Shown: positions 19,651 to 29,643 of the stretch, piece by piece
How the letters are laid out: each line of letters opens with the position of its first letter
How positions within the stretch are numbered: position 1 is the stretch's first letter
Assembly: GCA_003223415.1 (NCBI GenBank)
Contig: QHUY01000060.1
Coordinates: forward strand, 1-43,763
DNA from: Gemmatimonadota bacterium
GTDB taxonomy: Bacteria; Gemmatimonadota; Gemmatimonadetes; Gemmatimonadales; GWC2-71-9
DNA length: 43,763 nucleotides
Reading direction: 5' to 3'
Translations under genes and position numbers: made by a program
The notes under the pieces: generated by a model
Told to the model about the DNA's origin: nothing
The model's input: only the letters and a program-made list of their open reading frames with translations
Database searches by the model: none

Positions 19651-20141
19651 AGCACCAGCGCGTTCCAGAAGGCCACCGTTTCGGGCGGGAGCGACCACCC
19701 CGAGCGCAGGACCCATTCGATCCGCCGCCGCGCCACCTCCCGCAGTACGGCGTCCCGCTCGAGCGGCACGCGCGCGGCCAGGGCGCGGCGCTCCTCCCGG
19801 TCATAGTCCCGGCCCGGCTCCAAGAAGTCCGCGAGGTATAACATGCGCCCCACACCGTCCCAGCCGGCGTGGCCGAGGGAATGGTAGCGGATCGCGTCGA
19901 GCACACCGCGATCGGTCTCGCCGTCCTGCGCCGCCCGGTCGGCGGCCATGGGGCCGTGCGCCAGCTCGTTCGCCGCCGGGGCGTCGCGCAGCGCGTCGTG
20001 CAGCCAGGCGGCGCGGATCCAGCGGCCGCGCTCGGCCTGGGGCACGCCCATGGCCGTCGCCCACTGGGTGACGAGACCGACGACGCGCTCGATATGGGCT
20101 CGCCGCTCCGGCGTCGCCTGGGCCCAGGGCGGAAGCGCCAT
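19647..20141 (-). CDS. HD domain nucleotidase, YqeK-like
   Basis: 164 aa; RVVGLVTQWATAMGV...AAWLHDALRD, HGPMAADRA, AIRYHSLGHAGWDGVGRMLYLADFLEPGRDY. Confidence 0.85.
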   Translation of the reverse strand: MALPPWAQATPERRAHIERVVGLVTQWATAMGVPQAERGRWIRAAWLHDALRDAPAANELAHGPMAADRAAQDGETDRGVLDAIRYHSLGHAGWDGVGRMLYLADFLEPGRDYDREERRALAARVPLERDAVLREVARRRIEWVLRSGWSLPPETVAFWNALVL

Positions 20142-21010
20142 CAGGCCCGCACCGCCGGGTCGGCAGCGATCCCCTCCCCCAGCACCACGTTGTCGATGAG
20201 CCGGGTCGGCCCGACCCGCGCCGCGACCACCACGATCGTCTTCGCGGTCGCGCGCGCCACCGGCTGGAGCGACTCGTCTACCAGCGCGAGATACTCCGGC
20301 GTCACCCCCGGCACGCCGAGGATCTCCATGCCGCGACGCTGCAGGTGCTCTGGATTCGCTTCCCCGCCGCGCCAGGCTTGCTCGACGGCCCGCAGGGCGC
20401 GCGACAGGGCGAGCGCGGAGCGGCGCTCATCGGCGGTGAGGTAGGTGTTGCGCGAGGAGAGCGCCAGGCCATCCAGCTCCCGGGTCGTGGGCGCGACCTC
20501 GATCTCCACCGGGACGTCGAGATCGGCCACCATCCGTCGGATCAACGTCGCTTGCTGGTAGTCCTTACGGCCGAAGATCGCCACATCCGGCTCTACCACA
20601 TGAAACAGCTTCGCCACGACGGTCAGCACCCCGGCGAAGTGGCCGGGGCGGATCGCGCCCTCGAGAATCCCGGCCATCGCCTCGGGTATGACGCGCGTCA
20701 CCGGGTCCGCGGGATACATCACCTTCGTCTCGGGTGTGAAGAGGCAATCCACGCCGCGCTCCTGGGCGAGCGCGCGGTCGCGCGCGCGGTCGCGCGGGTA
20801 TGTGGTGAAGTCTTCGTTCTGGCCGAACTGCAGCGGGTTCACGAAGATGCTCACTACCACACGGTCGGCGCGCGCCTTGGCCCGATCGACCAGCCGCAGG
20901 TGCCCTTCGTGGAGATAGCCCATCGTCGGCACGAAGCCGATGCGGCCGCCGCGCGCCTTCTGGGCGCGGCTCCAGGCGCGCATCTCGGACAGGCCGGAGA
21001 GCTCGAGCAT
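20141..21010 (-). CDS. panC: Pantothenate synthetase
   Basis: 289 aa; GFVPTMGYLHEGHLRLVDRAK, VVSIFVNPLQFGQNEDFTTYPR, IFGRKDYQQATLIRRM, LSSRNTYL. Confidence 0.97.
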   Translation of the reverse strand: MLELSGLSEMRAWSRAQKARGGRIGFVPTMGYLHEGHLRLVDRAKARADRVVVSIFVNPLQFGQNEDFTTYPRDRARDRALAQERGVDCLFTPETKVMYPADPVTRVIPEAMAGILEGAIRPGHFAGVLTVVAKLFHVVEPDVAIFGRKDYQQATLIRRMVADLDVPVEIEVAPTTRELDGLALSSRNTYLTADERRSALALSRALRAVEQAWRGGEANPEHLQRRGMEILGVPGVTPEYLALVDESLQPVARATAKTIVVVAARVGPTRLIDNVVLGEGIAADPAVRA

Positions 21011-21042
21011 TGACGGAGGGGGGAGTGGGGGGGGGGCGGGAG

Positions 21043-21858
21043 CTACTTCCCGAACGAATGCTCCGGTCCCGGATACCGCCCCTCGCGCACCTCGGCGGCG
21101 TACAGGCTCACCGCTTCGCGCACGTCGTCCGCGAGCGAGGCGTACTTCTTCACGAACTTGGCGCTGAAGCGCTCGTTGAGTCCCAGCATGTCGTGCAGCA
21201 CCAACACCTGGCCGTCACACGCCGGCCCGGCCCCGATCCCGATGGTCGGGATGGTGAGCGACTTGGTGATCTCCGACGCCCGCGGGGCGGGCACAAGCTC
21301 CAGCACGATCGCGAAGGCCCCGGCGTCTTCCAACGCCTGCGCGTCATTTTTCAGGCGCAGCGCCGTCGCGTCGTCTCTCCCCTGGACGCGGTAGCCGCCC
21401 AGCGCATGCACCGACTGTGGCGTCAGCCCGATGTGGCCCATCACCGGGATTCCCACGTCTACCAGCGCCCGGACCGTCGGCGCGATCGGCGCCCCTCCCT
21501 CCACTTTCACGGCGTGGCACCCGGTTTCAGCCAGCACGCGCCCGCAGTTCCGGATCGCCTCTGCCGGGGTGACCTGATAGGTCAGATACGGCATGTCGCA
21601 CACCACCATCGCGCGCTGCGCGCCCCGCCGCACGATCTTCGTGTGGTAGATCATCTGCTCCAGTGTCGCCGACAGCGTCGTCTCCGCACCCGCCAGCACC
21701 TGGTTCACGGAGTCCCCGACCAGTAGGGCGTCTACGCCGCTCGCATCGAGCAGGCGGGCGAACAGCGCGTCGTAGCAGGTCAGCATCACGATGCGCTCCG
21801 CCTTTTCCTTCATCTTGAGGAACGTGTGCGTCGTCACCGGCCTAAGCTCGTCAGCCAT
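21043..21858 (-). CDS. panB: 3-methyl-2-oxobutanoate hydroxymethyltransferase
   Basis: 271 aa; IVMLTCYDALFARLLDASGVDALLVGDSVNQVLAG, AVKVEGG, MGHIGLTPQSVHALGGYRVQG. Confidence 0.97.
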   Translation of the reverse strand: MADELRPVTTHTFLKMKEKAERIVMLTCYDALFARLLDASGVDALLVGDSVNQVLAGAETTLSATLEQMIYHTKIVRRGAQRAMVVCDMPYLTYQVTPAEAIRNCGRVLAETGCHAVKVEGGAPIAPTVRALVDVGIPVMGHIGLTPQSVHALGGYRVQGRDDATALRLKNDAQALEDAGAFAIVLELVPAPRASEITKSLTIPTIGIGAGPACDGQVLVLHDMLGLNERFSAKFVKKYASLADDVREAVSLYAAEVREGRYPGPEHSFGK

Positions 21859-22279
21859 GGGTCACCGGCAGCGCCTCGAGCTCGGCGATCTCCCGGAGCC
21901 AGAAGTCGCGATGCGCCAGCTCGGGGTGCGGGATGGCGAGCTCGGGCGTGCGCACGGTGCGGTCGCCGAACCGCACGATGTCGAGGTCCAACGTGCGGGG
22001 CCCCCACCGCACACGCCGCTGCCGCCCCCGCTCGGTCTCGATCGCCCGGCACTCCCGCAGTAACTCGGCGGGTGCGAGCCCGGTCTCCAAGAGCACCATC
22101 TGGTTCAGGTAGGGTCTCTGCGGAATCGGGCCGAGCGGCGCCGTCTCCTCGATCTGCGAGACGGCCACCACCCGGGTCTCGGCCAGCCGGGCCAGCCGAC
22201 CGACGGCGTACGCCAGATGCGCGGCGCGCTCGCCGACGTTCGACCCGAGGGCCACATACACCCGCTCGCGCGCGATCAC
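21851..22279 (-). CDS. folK: 2-amino-4-hydroxy-6-hydroxymethyldihydropteridine diphosphokinase
   Basis: 142 aa; VYVALGSNVGERAAHL, YLNQMVLLET, RWGPRTLDLDIVRFGD. Confidence 0.96.
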   Translation of the reverse strand: MIARERVYVALGSNVGERAAHLAYAVGRLARLAETRVVAVSQIEETAPLGPIPQRPYLNQMVLLETGLAPAELLRECRAIETERGRQRRVRWGPRTLDLDIVRFGDRTVRTPELAIPHPELAHRDFWLREIAELEALPVTHG

Positions 22280-22287
22280 GCCCGAAA

Positions 22288-22360
22288 CCTAGTGCCGTTC
22301 CAACGTGTTTGCCCCCAACCGGGGCTTTCTCTTGGCCTGAACGGCTGGAACGGCACTAGG
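22288..22360. repeat. Inverted-repeat element A: 15-bp perfect arms CCTAGTGCCGTTCCA / TGGAACGGCACTAGG with 43-nt loop
   Basis: Arms at 22288-22302 and 22346-22360; inner hairpin GCCCC-CAACC-GGGGC in the loop. Confidence 0.9.
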
Positions 22361-22363
22361 CGC

Positions 22364-24445
22364 TCAGGCGACGCTGGCGAAGCCGCGCGTCAGTTCCCGC
22401 AGCATCGTGGCCACGGCCTCGAGCTCGCGCGTCGCCAGCTCGAGCTCTGTGAGCCCGCGCGCGGCCTCGCCGGCGCGCGTGGCCACGTCGTCCGCCTCCG
22501 TGCGGTTCTTCCCCGCGATCGCGGCGACGGCGTGGATGCGCTGTCGCAGCTTGGTGAATGCGGTGTCCTGCTCTCCCGCTGCGGTCGCGATGCGTCGTGC
22601 GTGTGTGGTGGCGTCGGCCGTTGCCGCCACGATCGCGTCCAGCGCTTCGAGCGCGCCGGCCGACACCTCCTCCACACCGCCCACATTCACCTGCCCGCGG
22701 CGCATCTGCTCCACCACCTCGCCCACCTGCCGGTGGATGTCCTCCACCAGCTGCGCCGCCTCGGCCGCCGCCGAGGCGCTCTGCTCGGCCAGGTGCCGGA
22801 CCTCCTCGGCAACCACGGCGAACCCCCTGCCGTGCTTGCCCGCCCGCGCCGCCTCGATGGCCGCGTTCAGCGCCAACAAGTTGGTCATGTCGGCCAGCTC
22901 CCGGATGGACGCGATGAACCCGGTGATCCGCCGGCTCACCTGCCCCAGGCGTTGCACCTTGATCGAGCTCTCCCCCACGAACGTCTTCAGCGCCACCAGC
23001 AGCTCGATCGCGTCCCGGATCTGCTGGCGGTTCTTGGCCGCGACTTCGCTCGCCGAGCTGGACGCGCGCGCCGCCTCCGCCCCGTCGTCGGACACCCGGC
23101 GGGACATCTGCGACAGCGTCTCCGTGGCCTCCAGCCCGCCCGAGACCTCGCCCTCCTCGCTGGCGACGCCGGAGCGGATCGCCTGCGTCGAGACGGCCAC
23201 GGCCGCGGCGGCTTCGCGCAGCCCCACCGCGGCATGCGTCAGCGTGCCGAGCTGCTGGGTCATTCGTTCCACCGTCTCGACCAGCGGCCGGCGCAGCTCG
23301 GTGATGTGGATGGCGGTGGCGAGCTGGGTAGCGAAGGTGGAGATCGTCAGGATGTCCTTGCGGCGGTAGACGCGCTTCTTGTGGTGCTCGAGCTCGAGCG
23401 TCCCGATCACCTGGTCCCCGAACTTGAGGGGGACGATCACCAGGCTCTGCACCTCCTCGCGCGCGTCGGCGATGCGCTTGTCGCGAGTGACGTCGTCGAT
23501 CACTTCCGTCTTGCCTGCTGCCACGATCGCCGCGCGCAGCGTCGCGGTGTCCGCCGAGGGCTCGCCGCGCATGGCCCAGCCGATGCCGCTGCGGTAGGCG
23601 AGGGTGAGCCGGCCGTCCGCCACGCGGTACACGCGGAAGTCGCCCCAATCGACCAGGCGGTGCGCCAGGCGCTCGATCCGGCGGAAGGAATCGTCGAGGC
23701 TCAAATTGCTCGTGATCACGGCTTCCATCGCGTGGATCTTGTTCAGCTCCTCGGCCGAGATCGCCTCTTCGAGCATCCGCTTGAGCAGCAGCCCCAGCGC
23801 GCCGAGCGCCGCGGCCACGAACACCCATGCGAGCGGCGGCCACTCGACCACCGTCGCGACCACGGTGGCGGTCGCGATGACCGTGGCGAAGTACGCGATG
23901 CATTCGTAGCGCACGATCAGCAGCTGCTCGTCTTGCTCCAGCTTGGCCCGCACGATCAACGTGAGGTAGAAGAGCAGCCGGCCGATGACGAAGTACGCGA
24001 GGAGATAGAAAAAGAGCGCCGGGATCGTCGCCACCGAGATCCCTGGAGCGGCGATGTCGGACATCCGCAGGATCGCGGCGTACACCCCGTACGCAGCCAC
24101 GAGCGCGATGACTTCGCGCCCCAGGTTGATCCAGGCCACGCGCACGGGCTTGCGCTGCCACACCCAGTCCGCCCCCAGGACGGCGCCCGTCACGGCCAGC
24201 GCCGCCGCCGGCATGCCCACCAGCAGGCTGCCGGAGAGCGCGATGAGCCCGGTCTGATTGAGGTAGGAGTACTTGCTGAGGGGCACCGCCAGCCCGCGGA
24301 GCACGACGCCCGCCGCGAGCATTACCAGGATCTCGGGAATCTGCCCGAGCCACCGCGGATCGGCGGCGAGCACACCCGCGAGCAACGCGAGCCCGCCGTA
24401 CGCCAGCGCCTCGCCGTACAGGTTGACGAACCGCTGAACGCTCAC
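22364..24445 (-). CDS. Multi-TM membrane protein with GAF domain and methyl-accepting chemotaxis-type signalling domain
   Basis: 693 aa; about 8 hydrophobic segments, GAF region, then MCP signature [40 protein letters not shown]. Confidence 0.87.
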   Translation of the reverse strand: MSVQRFVNLYGEALAYGGLALLAGVLAADPRWLGQIPEILVMLAAGVVLRGLAVPLSKYSYLNQTGLIALSGSLLVGMPAAALAVTGAVLGADWVWQRKPVRVAWINLGREVIALVAAYGVYAAILRMSDIAAPGISVATIPALFFYLLAYFVIGRLLFYLTLIVRAKLEQDEQLLIVRYECIAYFATVIATATVVATVVEWPPLAWVFVAAALGALGLLLKRMLEEAISAEELNKIHAMEAVITSNLSLDDSFRRIERLAHRLVDWGDFRVYRVADGRLTLAYRSGIGWAMRGEPSADTATLRAAIVAAGKTEVIDDVTRDKRIADAREEVQSLVIVPLKFGDQVIGTLELEHHKKRVYRRKDILTISTFATQLATAIHITELRRPLVETVERMTQQLGTLTHAAVGLREAAAAVAVSTQAIRSGVASEEGEVSGGLEATETLSQMSRRVSDDGAEAARASSSASEVAAKNRQQIRDAIELLVALKTFVGESSIKVQRLGQVSRRITGFIASIRELADMTNLLALNAAIEAARAGKHGRGFAVVAEEVRHLAEQSASAAAEAAQLVEDIHRQVGEVVEQMRRGQVNVGGVEEVSAGALEALDAIVAATADATTHARRIATAAGEQDTAFTKLRQRIHAVAAIAGKNRTEADDVATRAGEAARGLTELELATRELEAVATMLRELTRGFASVA

Positions 24446-25281
24446 GCCGGCACCTCATTCCCCCGGGCCCTGACCGCCGCCGCCAGGTCGCGCAGCAGCC
24501 GCTCCGCCACGTTCAACCCTGCCCCCGGCTCCCCTGCGCCGCCACGCAACGCGTCCACCAGTGCGCTGCCCACAACAACGCCGTCCGCCACCCGCGCGGC
24601 GGCCGCAGCCTGGGCCGGCGTGCTGATGCCGAACCCGACCGCCACCGGCAGTGACGTCACCGCCCGGATGCGCCGCACCTGGACCCCGAGGTCGGGCGGC
24701 ACGTCAGGGCGTGCCCCCGTCACACCGAGGCGCGAAATGAAGTAAATGAACCCCCTGGCCCCCGCGACCGCCTGCGCCAGCCGCGCGTCCGAGGTGGTCG
24801 GTGCGATCAGGCGGATCAGCGCCAACGGGCTCGCCGCCACCGCTTCCTCGACCGCCGAGTCGCTCCCAGCCGGAAAGTCGGTGAGCAGCAGGCCGGACGC
24901 GCCGGCGGCATGGGCGTCGGCCAGGAAGCGCCCGACGCCGTAAGCGAGCACGGGATTCAGGTACGTCATGATCACGATCGGGATGCCGAGCTGCGCCTCG
25001 CCTACCAGCTCCAGGACGCGCGCCACGGTGATCCCCTGCGCCAGCGCGGCTTGGGTGGAGCGCTGGATGGTCGGCCCGTCGGCGAGCGGGTCGCTGAAGG
25101 GCACGCCGACTTCCACGAAATCGGCTCCGGCGGCCTCCGCGAGGCGCAGGGCGGCGATGCAGGTCGCCGGTGTGGGATAGCCCGCGGTGAGGTACGGGAT
25201 CAACGCGGCGCGGCGCCGCTCCCTGCCCCCCCCTTCGGCGCGGATCGCGCGCCACCGCCGCGCGATCGGGTGCTCAGACAA
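24442..25281 (-). CDS. trpA: Tryptophan synthase alpha subunit
   Basis: [78 protein letters not shown]. Likely TTG start at 25281 overlapping the upstream stop (inferred). Confidence 0.95.
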   Translation of the reverse strand: MSEHPIARRWRAIRAEGGGRERRRAALIPYLTAGYPTPATCIAALRLAEAAGADFVEVGVPFSDPLADGPTIQRSTQAALAQGITVARVLELVGEAQLGIPIVIMTYLNPVLAYGVGRFLADAHAAGASGLLLTDFPAGSDSAVEEAVAASPLALIRLIAPTTSDARLAQAVAGARGFIYFISRLGVTGARPDVPPDLGVQVRRIRAVTSLPVAVGFGISTPAQAAAAARVADGVVVGSALVDALRGGAGEPGAGLNVAERLLRDLAAAVRARGNEVPA

Positions 25282-26752
25282 AGTAGTCGCTGATCTTGAG
25301 GCCGTATTTCTGCGGGTCGGTGACTTTGACGATGGTCCGCGGGAAGTTGCCACCCGCATCACGCTGCGCAAGGTCGACGACGGTGCCCGGGTGGAGGAGA
25401 GCGCCGTCCGGGGCCGCCACGATCCGCACGATGGGGCGGTGCACGTGGCTGACGTCCGCGTTGGCGGCATGCACGAGCGCCACCTCGTGGGTGTCGAGAA
25501 TGACGCACGTGCCCACCGGGTAGATGCCGACGAGATTGATGAACGCCTTCACAACCACCGAATCGTAGCCGCGCCGGGGGTTCTCCCACATCTCTTTCAG
25601 CACCTGGTCGGGCTGGATCGGCACCGTCTGGTACACGCGCCGGCTCGTGGCCGCATCGAACCCGTCGGCCACGGCGACGATCTTCGAGAAGATCGACAGC
25701 TCGCGCGCGCGCACCGACTTGGGATAGCCGGTGAGGTCGTTCTTCATGTGGTGCTCGTAGGCGACGATCATGCCGCGGTAGGGGATCTCGCCGTAGCCAC
25801 GCAGCCCGAACAGCGTCAGCACGCCCAGCCAGGGGTGCGCCTGGATGATGCGCCACTCCTCGTCGGTGAGGCCGCCTTCTTTGTTCAGCACCTCCAGCGG
25901 CACGCGGGACTTGCCGACGTCGTGGAACAGGGCCGCCATCCCCAGATCGTAGAGCTGCAGCTTCGAGAAGCCGAGCTTGCGGCCCAGGGCGACCGAGAAG
26001 ATGCACACGTTGACCGAGTGCGTGAACGTGTACTCGTCGTAATCGCGCAGCGTGGTGAGCCCCATCAGGGACTCCTCGTTGTTCAGCACCTGGTCCACGA
26101 TGGCCTGCACGGCGCGCTTGACCTTCTTCACGTTCGCCGAGCGGCCCATGCGGATGCTGCTGACGACCTCCTTGGTGACCGCGACCGAGCGAGCGTAGGT
26201 CCGCTTGGCGGCCTCCTTCTGGCGCTCGGCGTCCTCGACCTCCTCGTCGGTGTCGAGGGGCGGCTCGACGGAAACGTGGGTGACCCCTCCATCGGAGAGC
26301 TTCTGGCCCAGCTCGAAGACTTTGTTGGGGCTGGCCTCCTTCGCGGCGAACGAGAGCAGCAGCGACACGAAGATCTGCAGCTGGCGGCGGTCCACGCCCT
26401 CGTCGATGCGGACGGCGCCGACACCGCACTGCCGGAACTGGCCGAGGATGTGCGAGAAGGACGCGTAGTTGTCGAGGTCGAGCCGCAGGCGCGTCGAGTT
26501 CACGAAGAGGAACTCGCCCTGCAGCCGCACCTCGAGCTCGCGCTCGACTTCGAGCAGGTGCGTGGTCGCGGCGGTGAGGTCGTCGAGCGCCTTCTGCACC
26601 TGCGCGTTTTCGACCGGATAGAGCTTGAGCGACCGGAAGGCCGTGTACAGCATCACCAGGAACTCCCTGCCCGCCAGGCGGAGGAAGCCGTCCGTGGTCT
26701 GGACGGTTTCCATCATGGACGCGCGGCGCGCCGGAGCGGTCGGCTCGGTCAT
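25274..26752 (-). CDS. HD-GYP domain protein (predicted cyclic-dinucleotide phosphodiesterase) with uncharacterised N-terminal domain
   Basis: 492 aa; HSVNVCIFSVALGRKLGF, AALFHDVGKSRVP, YEHHMKNDLTGYPK, KIVAVADGFDAATSRRVYQ. Confidence 0.93.
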   Translation of the reverse strand: MTEPTAPARRASMMETVQTTDGFLRLAGREFLVMLYTAFRSLKLYPVENAQVQKALDDLTAATTHLLEVERELEVRLQGEFLFVNSTRLRLDLDNYASFSHILGQFRQCGVGAVRIDEGVDRRQLQIFVSLLLSFAAKEASPNKVFELGQKLSDGGVTHVSVEPPLDTDEEVEDAERQKEAAKRTYARSVAVTKEVVSSIRMGRSANVKKVKRAVQAIVDQVLNNEESLMGLTTLRDYDEYTFTHSVNVCIFSVALGRKLGFSKLQLYDLGMAALFHDVGKSRVPLEVLNKEGGLTDEEWRIIQAHPWLGVLTLFGLRGYGEIPYRGMIVAYEHHMKNDLTGYPKSVRARELSIFSKIVAVADGFDAATSRRVYQTVPIQPDQVLKEMWENPRRGYDSVVVKAFINLVGIYPVGTCVILDTHEVALVHAANADVSHVHRPIVRIVAAPDGALLHPGTVVDLAQRDAGGNFPRTIVKVTDPQKYGLKISDYFV

Positions 26753-28368
26753 GCGGCAGACTCCCGCAACGCCCGATTCACCGCGTTGCGCACGAGCGCC
26801 TCTTTGTCCTGAGCGGCGCGCTCGAGCACCGCGCGCGCCTGCGGGGAGCGGATCTTCCCTAGGGCCATGGCGGCGCAGGCGCGCGTCTCCGGGTCTTCCC
26901 GCTTGGCCAGCAGCCCCTTGGGGGTCAGCATCTTCTCCAGCAGCGGGATCCCATTCGCCCCGGCGAGCGAACCGTACGCCTCGAAGAAGACCATTTTCTC
27001 CGTGAGGTCGGCGTTCTTGAGCTTGCCGCCCGTCACCGCACCTTCGACGCTCGGGAACGCGTTGCGGTGCCCGCGCGCGGCGAGGTACTTGACGGCCGCG
27101 ATGCGCACGTCCCGCTCACTGTCTGCCACCGCGTTCTCCAGCAGGCGCATCGCGCTGGGGGTGCCGATCGCCGTGAGCGCCTCGACCACGGCCATCTTCA
27201 GCGCGCGGTCGCCGGTCTCGAGCAGCTTGCCCATCCCGTCGGGCGCGCCCGGAAGCTTGAGTCGTCCCGCGACCCGCACCATCTCGAACTGGGTCGCCGG
27301 ATCGGCGCTGGCGAGCGCTTTCAGCACTTCGGCCGTGTTCGCCTGCGCCAGGCGCTCGCCCGCCCGTTGCACCAGCTCCTGCACCCGCTCGTTGGTCAGC
27401 CGGGGGATCCACGACAGCAGCGTGCCGAGCGCATCGGGCCCGGTCTCCTGGAACAGCTCGCTCAGCTCCTCCTCGGTGGGGTGCACCGTCGCTTCGTCCA
27501 GCGACTGCAGCAGCTGCGAGAGCGTCTCCGGCTGCGACAGCCGGTGCGGGAGCGCCTCGAGGGCCTGCCGGTGCTCGGGGATCAGCTCGCGGGCGCGCTG
27601 CAGGATGGTCCGCGATTCCCGCAGGATGTAGGCGACGGAGCGGAAGTCCCCCGCCCCCAGGAGGTAGGGGATGAAATTCTCGACGATCGAGATCAGTTCG
27701 GCCCGGACCGTGCCATACGTTTGCAGCTCGAGCAGGTCGAACAGCATCGCCAAGACGTTGCCCCGCAGGTCCTGCGCGTACTCGCGCTCTACGGACTTGT
27801 GGAGGAAGTCGATCTCCTTGTCGTCGAGGAAGTAGAGCGTGGTGTCGAAATCGTCGATCGACACCAGCCCCTCGCGCGGGGGAGGCGCTTCCTCCACCAC
27901 AACCCGCCGCACGTCGCTGGGAGAAGAGCTGGGGATCGTCTCCCCGGCCTCGATCGGCACCGCATTCTCGGTGGCGAGCTCGCGGAACGTATAGGCGATG
28001 AACTGGAAGTCTTCCTGCCACAACAGGGTCAGCAGGTCGTCGGCCGCGTCCGCCTGCAGGGTTTTCGCCAGGTGGAGCACCCGCAGGAATCCGACGATCT
28101 CCTGGTCCTCCACGCCCGGCTTGAACAGGAGCGAGCGGACGCCGTCCTTGTACAGCGTCCAGGCGATGCTCTCGTTCTTCTGCTCCTGGTGGTAGACGAC
28201 GGCGCCTTCCCAGCGCAGGTCCGTCTCACCCACGTCGAAGTGCAGATCGTCGGTGGCTTGCCAGATGTGGCGGAACGCGCCGCGGATGTTCTCGACCGCG
28301 CGCTGGTAGACCGGATTGTTGGGGAGGTAGAGCTGCGTCGCCCGCATGCCCTTGCTGAGGAGCGTCAT
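26749..28368 (-). CDS. HEAT-repeat protein whose N-terminal domain resembles that of the adjacent HD-GYP protein
   Basis: 539 aa; C-terminal helical repeats (MGKLLETGDRALKMAVVEALTAIGTPSAMRLLENAVADSERDVRIAAVKYLAARG). Start uncertain; the frame is open upstream towards trpB. Confidence 0.85.
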   Translation of the reverse strand: MTLLSKGMRATQLYLPNNPVYQRAVENIRGAFRHIWQATDDLHFDVGETDLRWEGAVVYHQEQKNESIAWTLYKDGVRSLLFKPGVEDQEIVGFLRVLHLAKTLQADAADDLLTLLWQEDFQFIAYTFRELATENAVPIEAGETIPSSSPSDVRRVVVEEAPPPREGLVSIDDFDTTLYFLDDKEIDFLHKSVEREYAQDLRGNVLAMLFDLLELQTYGTVRAELISIVENFIPYLLGAGDFRSVAYILRESRTILQRARELIPEHRQALEALPHRLSQPETLSQLLQSLDEATVHPTEEELSELFQETGPDALGTLLSWIPRLTNERVQELVQRAGERLAQANTAEVLKALASADPATQFEMVRVAGRLKLPGAPDGMGKLLETGDRALKMAVVEALTAIGTPSAMRLLENAVADSERDVRIAAVKYLAARGHRNAFPSVEGAVTGGKLKNADLTEKMVFFEAYGSLAGANGIPLLEKMLTPKGLLAKREDPETRACAAMALGKIRSPQARAVLERAAQDKEALVRNAVNRALRESAA

Positions 28369-28427
28369 CAGCTCCTCGACCTGCGACGGCGGCAGGGCCA
28401 GCTCGGGAATCGGCGCGGGTGCGTTGC

Positions 28428-29624
28428 TCAGATCGCGGCTCCGGTGAGTTCGGCGACCAGGGCGACGTCCTTGTCCCCACGGCCGCTCAGGTTGACGACG
28501 ACGACCTCCCCCTCCTGCCAGCGGCCCGGCTGCCCGAGCACCCAGGCCACGGCGTGGGCGCTCTCCAGCGCCGGCAGGATTCCCTCCAACCGGCTGAGCC
28601 CGGCGAAGGCCTCGAGCGCCTGCCGGTCCGTTACCGCCTCATACAATACGCGGCCCGCGTCTTTCAGGTAAGCGTGTTCTGGCCCGACGCCGGGGTAGTC
28701 CAGCCCCGCCGACACGGAGTGGGCCGGCTGCACCTGCCCGTCGGCGTCCTGCAACAGGTAGGACAGGCTCCCGTGGAACACTCCGGGCCGCCCGCGCACC
28801 AGGGACGCCGCGTGTCGTTCCGTGGCGAGACCCTCGCCGGCCGCCTCCACCCCGACCAACTCGACGTCGCGGTCGGCGAGAAAGCCCGCGAAGACACCCA
28901 TGGCGTTCGAGCCGCCGCCGACGCAGGCGACCACCGTCCGCGGCAACCTCCCGCAGCGCTCCAGCACCTGCCGTCGGCACTCGCGCCCGATCACGGCCTG
29001 AAAGTCCCGCACGATGCGCGGGAACGGGTCGGGTCCCACGACCGAGCCGATGATGTAGTGCGTGGTCGTCACGTTGGTCACCCAGTCGCGCAACGCTTCG
29101 TTGGTCGCATCCTTGAGCGTGCGCGTGCCCGAGGTCACCGGCACGACGCGGGCGCCCATCAGCTCCATGCGGTAGACGTTGAGCCGCTGGCGCCGCATGT
29201 CCTCCTCACCCATGTACACCACGCACTCCAGCCCGAAGCGCGCGCACACCGTCGCCGTGGCGACACCGTGCTGACCCGCGCCCGTCTCGGCGATGATGCG
29301 GCGCTTCCCCATGCGCCCCGCCAACAGCGCCTGCCCCAGCGTGTTGTTGATCTTGTGGGCGCCGGTGTGGTTCAAATCCTCGCGTTTCAGCAGCACGCGC
29401 ACGCCCGCGCCGACCTGCGCCGAGAGTCGCGGCACGTCCGTCAGCGGCGTGGGACGCCCCACGTAATCGCGGAGGAGGGCCTCCAACTCCGCCGAGAACC
29501 GCGGATCGCGCTGCGCCTCGGCGTACACACGCGTCAGGTCCTCGAGCGCCGCCATCAGCGTCTCGGGGACGTAGCGGCCGCCGTACGGTCCGAAACGGCC
29601 GGACTCTACCGGAGGCGAGGTCAC
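28428..29624 (-). CDS. trpB: Tryptophan synthase beta subunit
   Basis: [67 protein letters not shown] start at 29624 inferred. Confidence 0.97.
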   Translation of the reverse strand: MTSPPVESGRFGPYGGRYVPETLMAALEDLTRVYAEAQRDPRFSAELEALLRDYVGRPTPLTDVPRLSAQVGAGVRVLLKREDLNHTGAHKINNTLGQALLAGRMGKRRIIAETGAGQHGVATATVCARFGLECVVYMGEEDMRRQRLNVYRMELMGARVVPVTSGTRTLKDATNEALRDWVTNVTTTHYIIGSVVGPDPFPRIVRDFQAVIGRECRRQVLERCGRLPRTVVACVGGGSNAMGVFAGFLADRDVELVGVEAAGEGLATERHAASLVRGRPGVFHGSLSYLLQDADGQVQPAHSVSAGLDYPGVGPEHAYLKDAGRVLYEAVTDRQALEAFAGLSRLEGILPALESAHAVAWVLGQPGRWQEGEVVVVNLSGRGDKDVALVAELTGAAI

Positions 29625-29643
29625 GGGTCCCCCCGCATTTGTC

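Noticed and set aside
20756-20800. GCGCGGTCGC-type short repeats in panC as a possible repeat element
   Set aside because: Encodes normal PanC sequence (YPRDRARDRALAQERGVDCLF); short GC-rich codon redundancy explains it.
22217-24745. 842-aa plus-strand ORF
   Set aside because: Antisense shadow of the MCP-like gene; no recognisable domain.
25187-28671. 541-aa and 534-aa plus-strand ORFs opposite HD-GYP and HEAT genes
   Set aside because: Antisense shadows; composition typical of non-coding frames in high-GC DNA.
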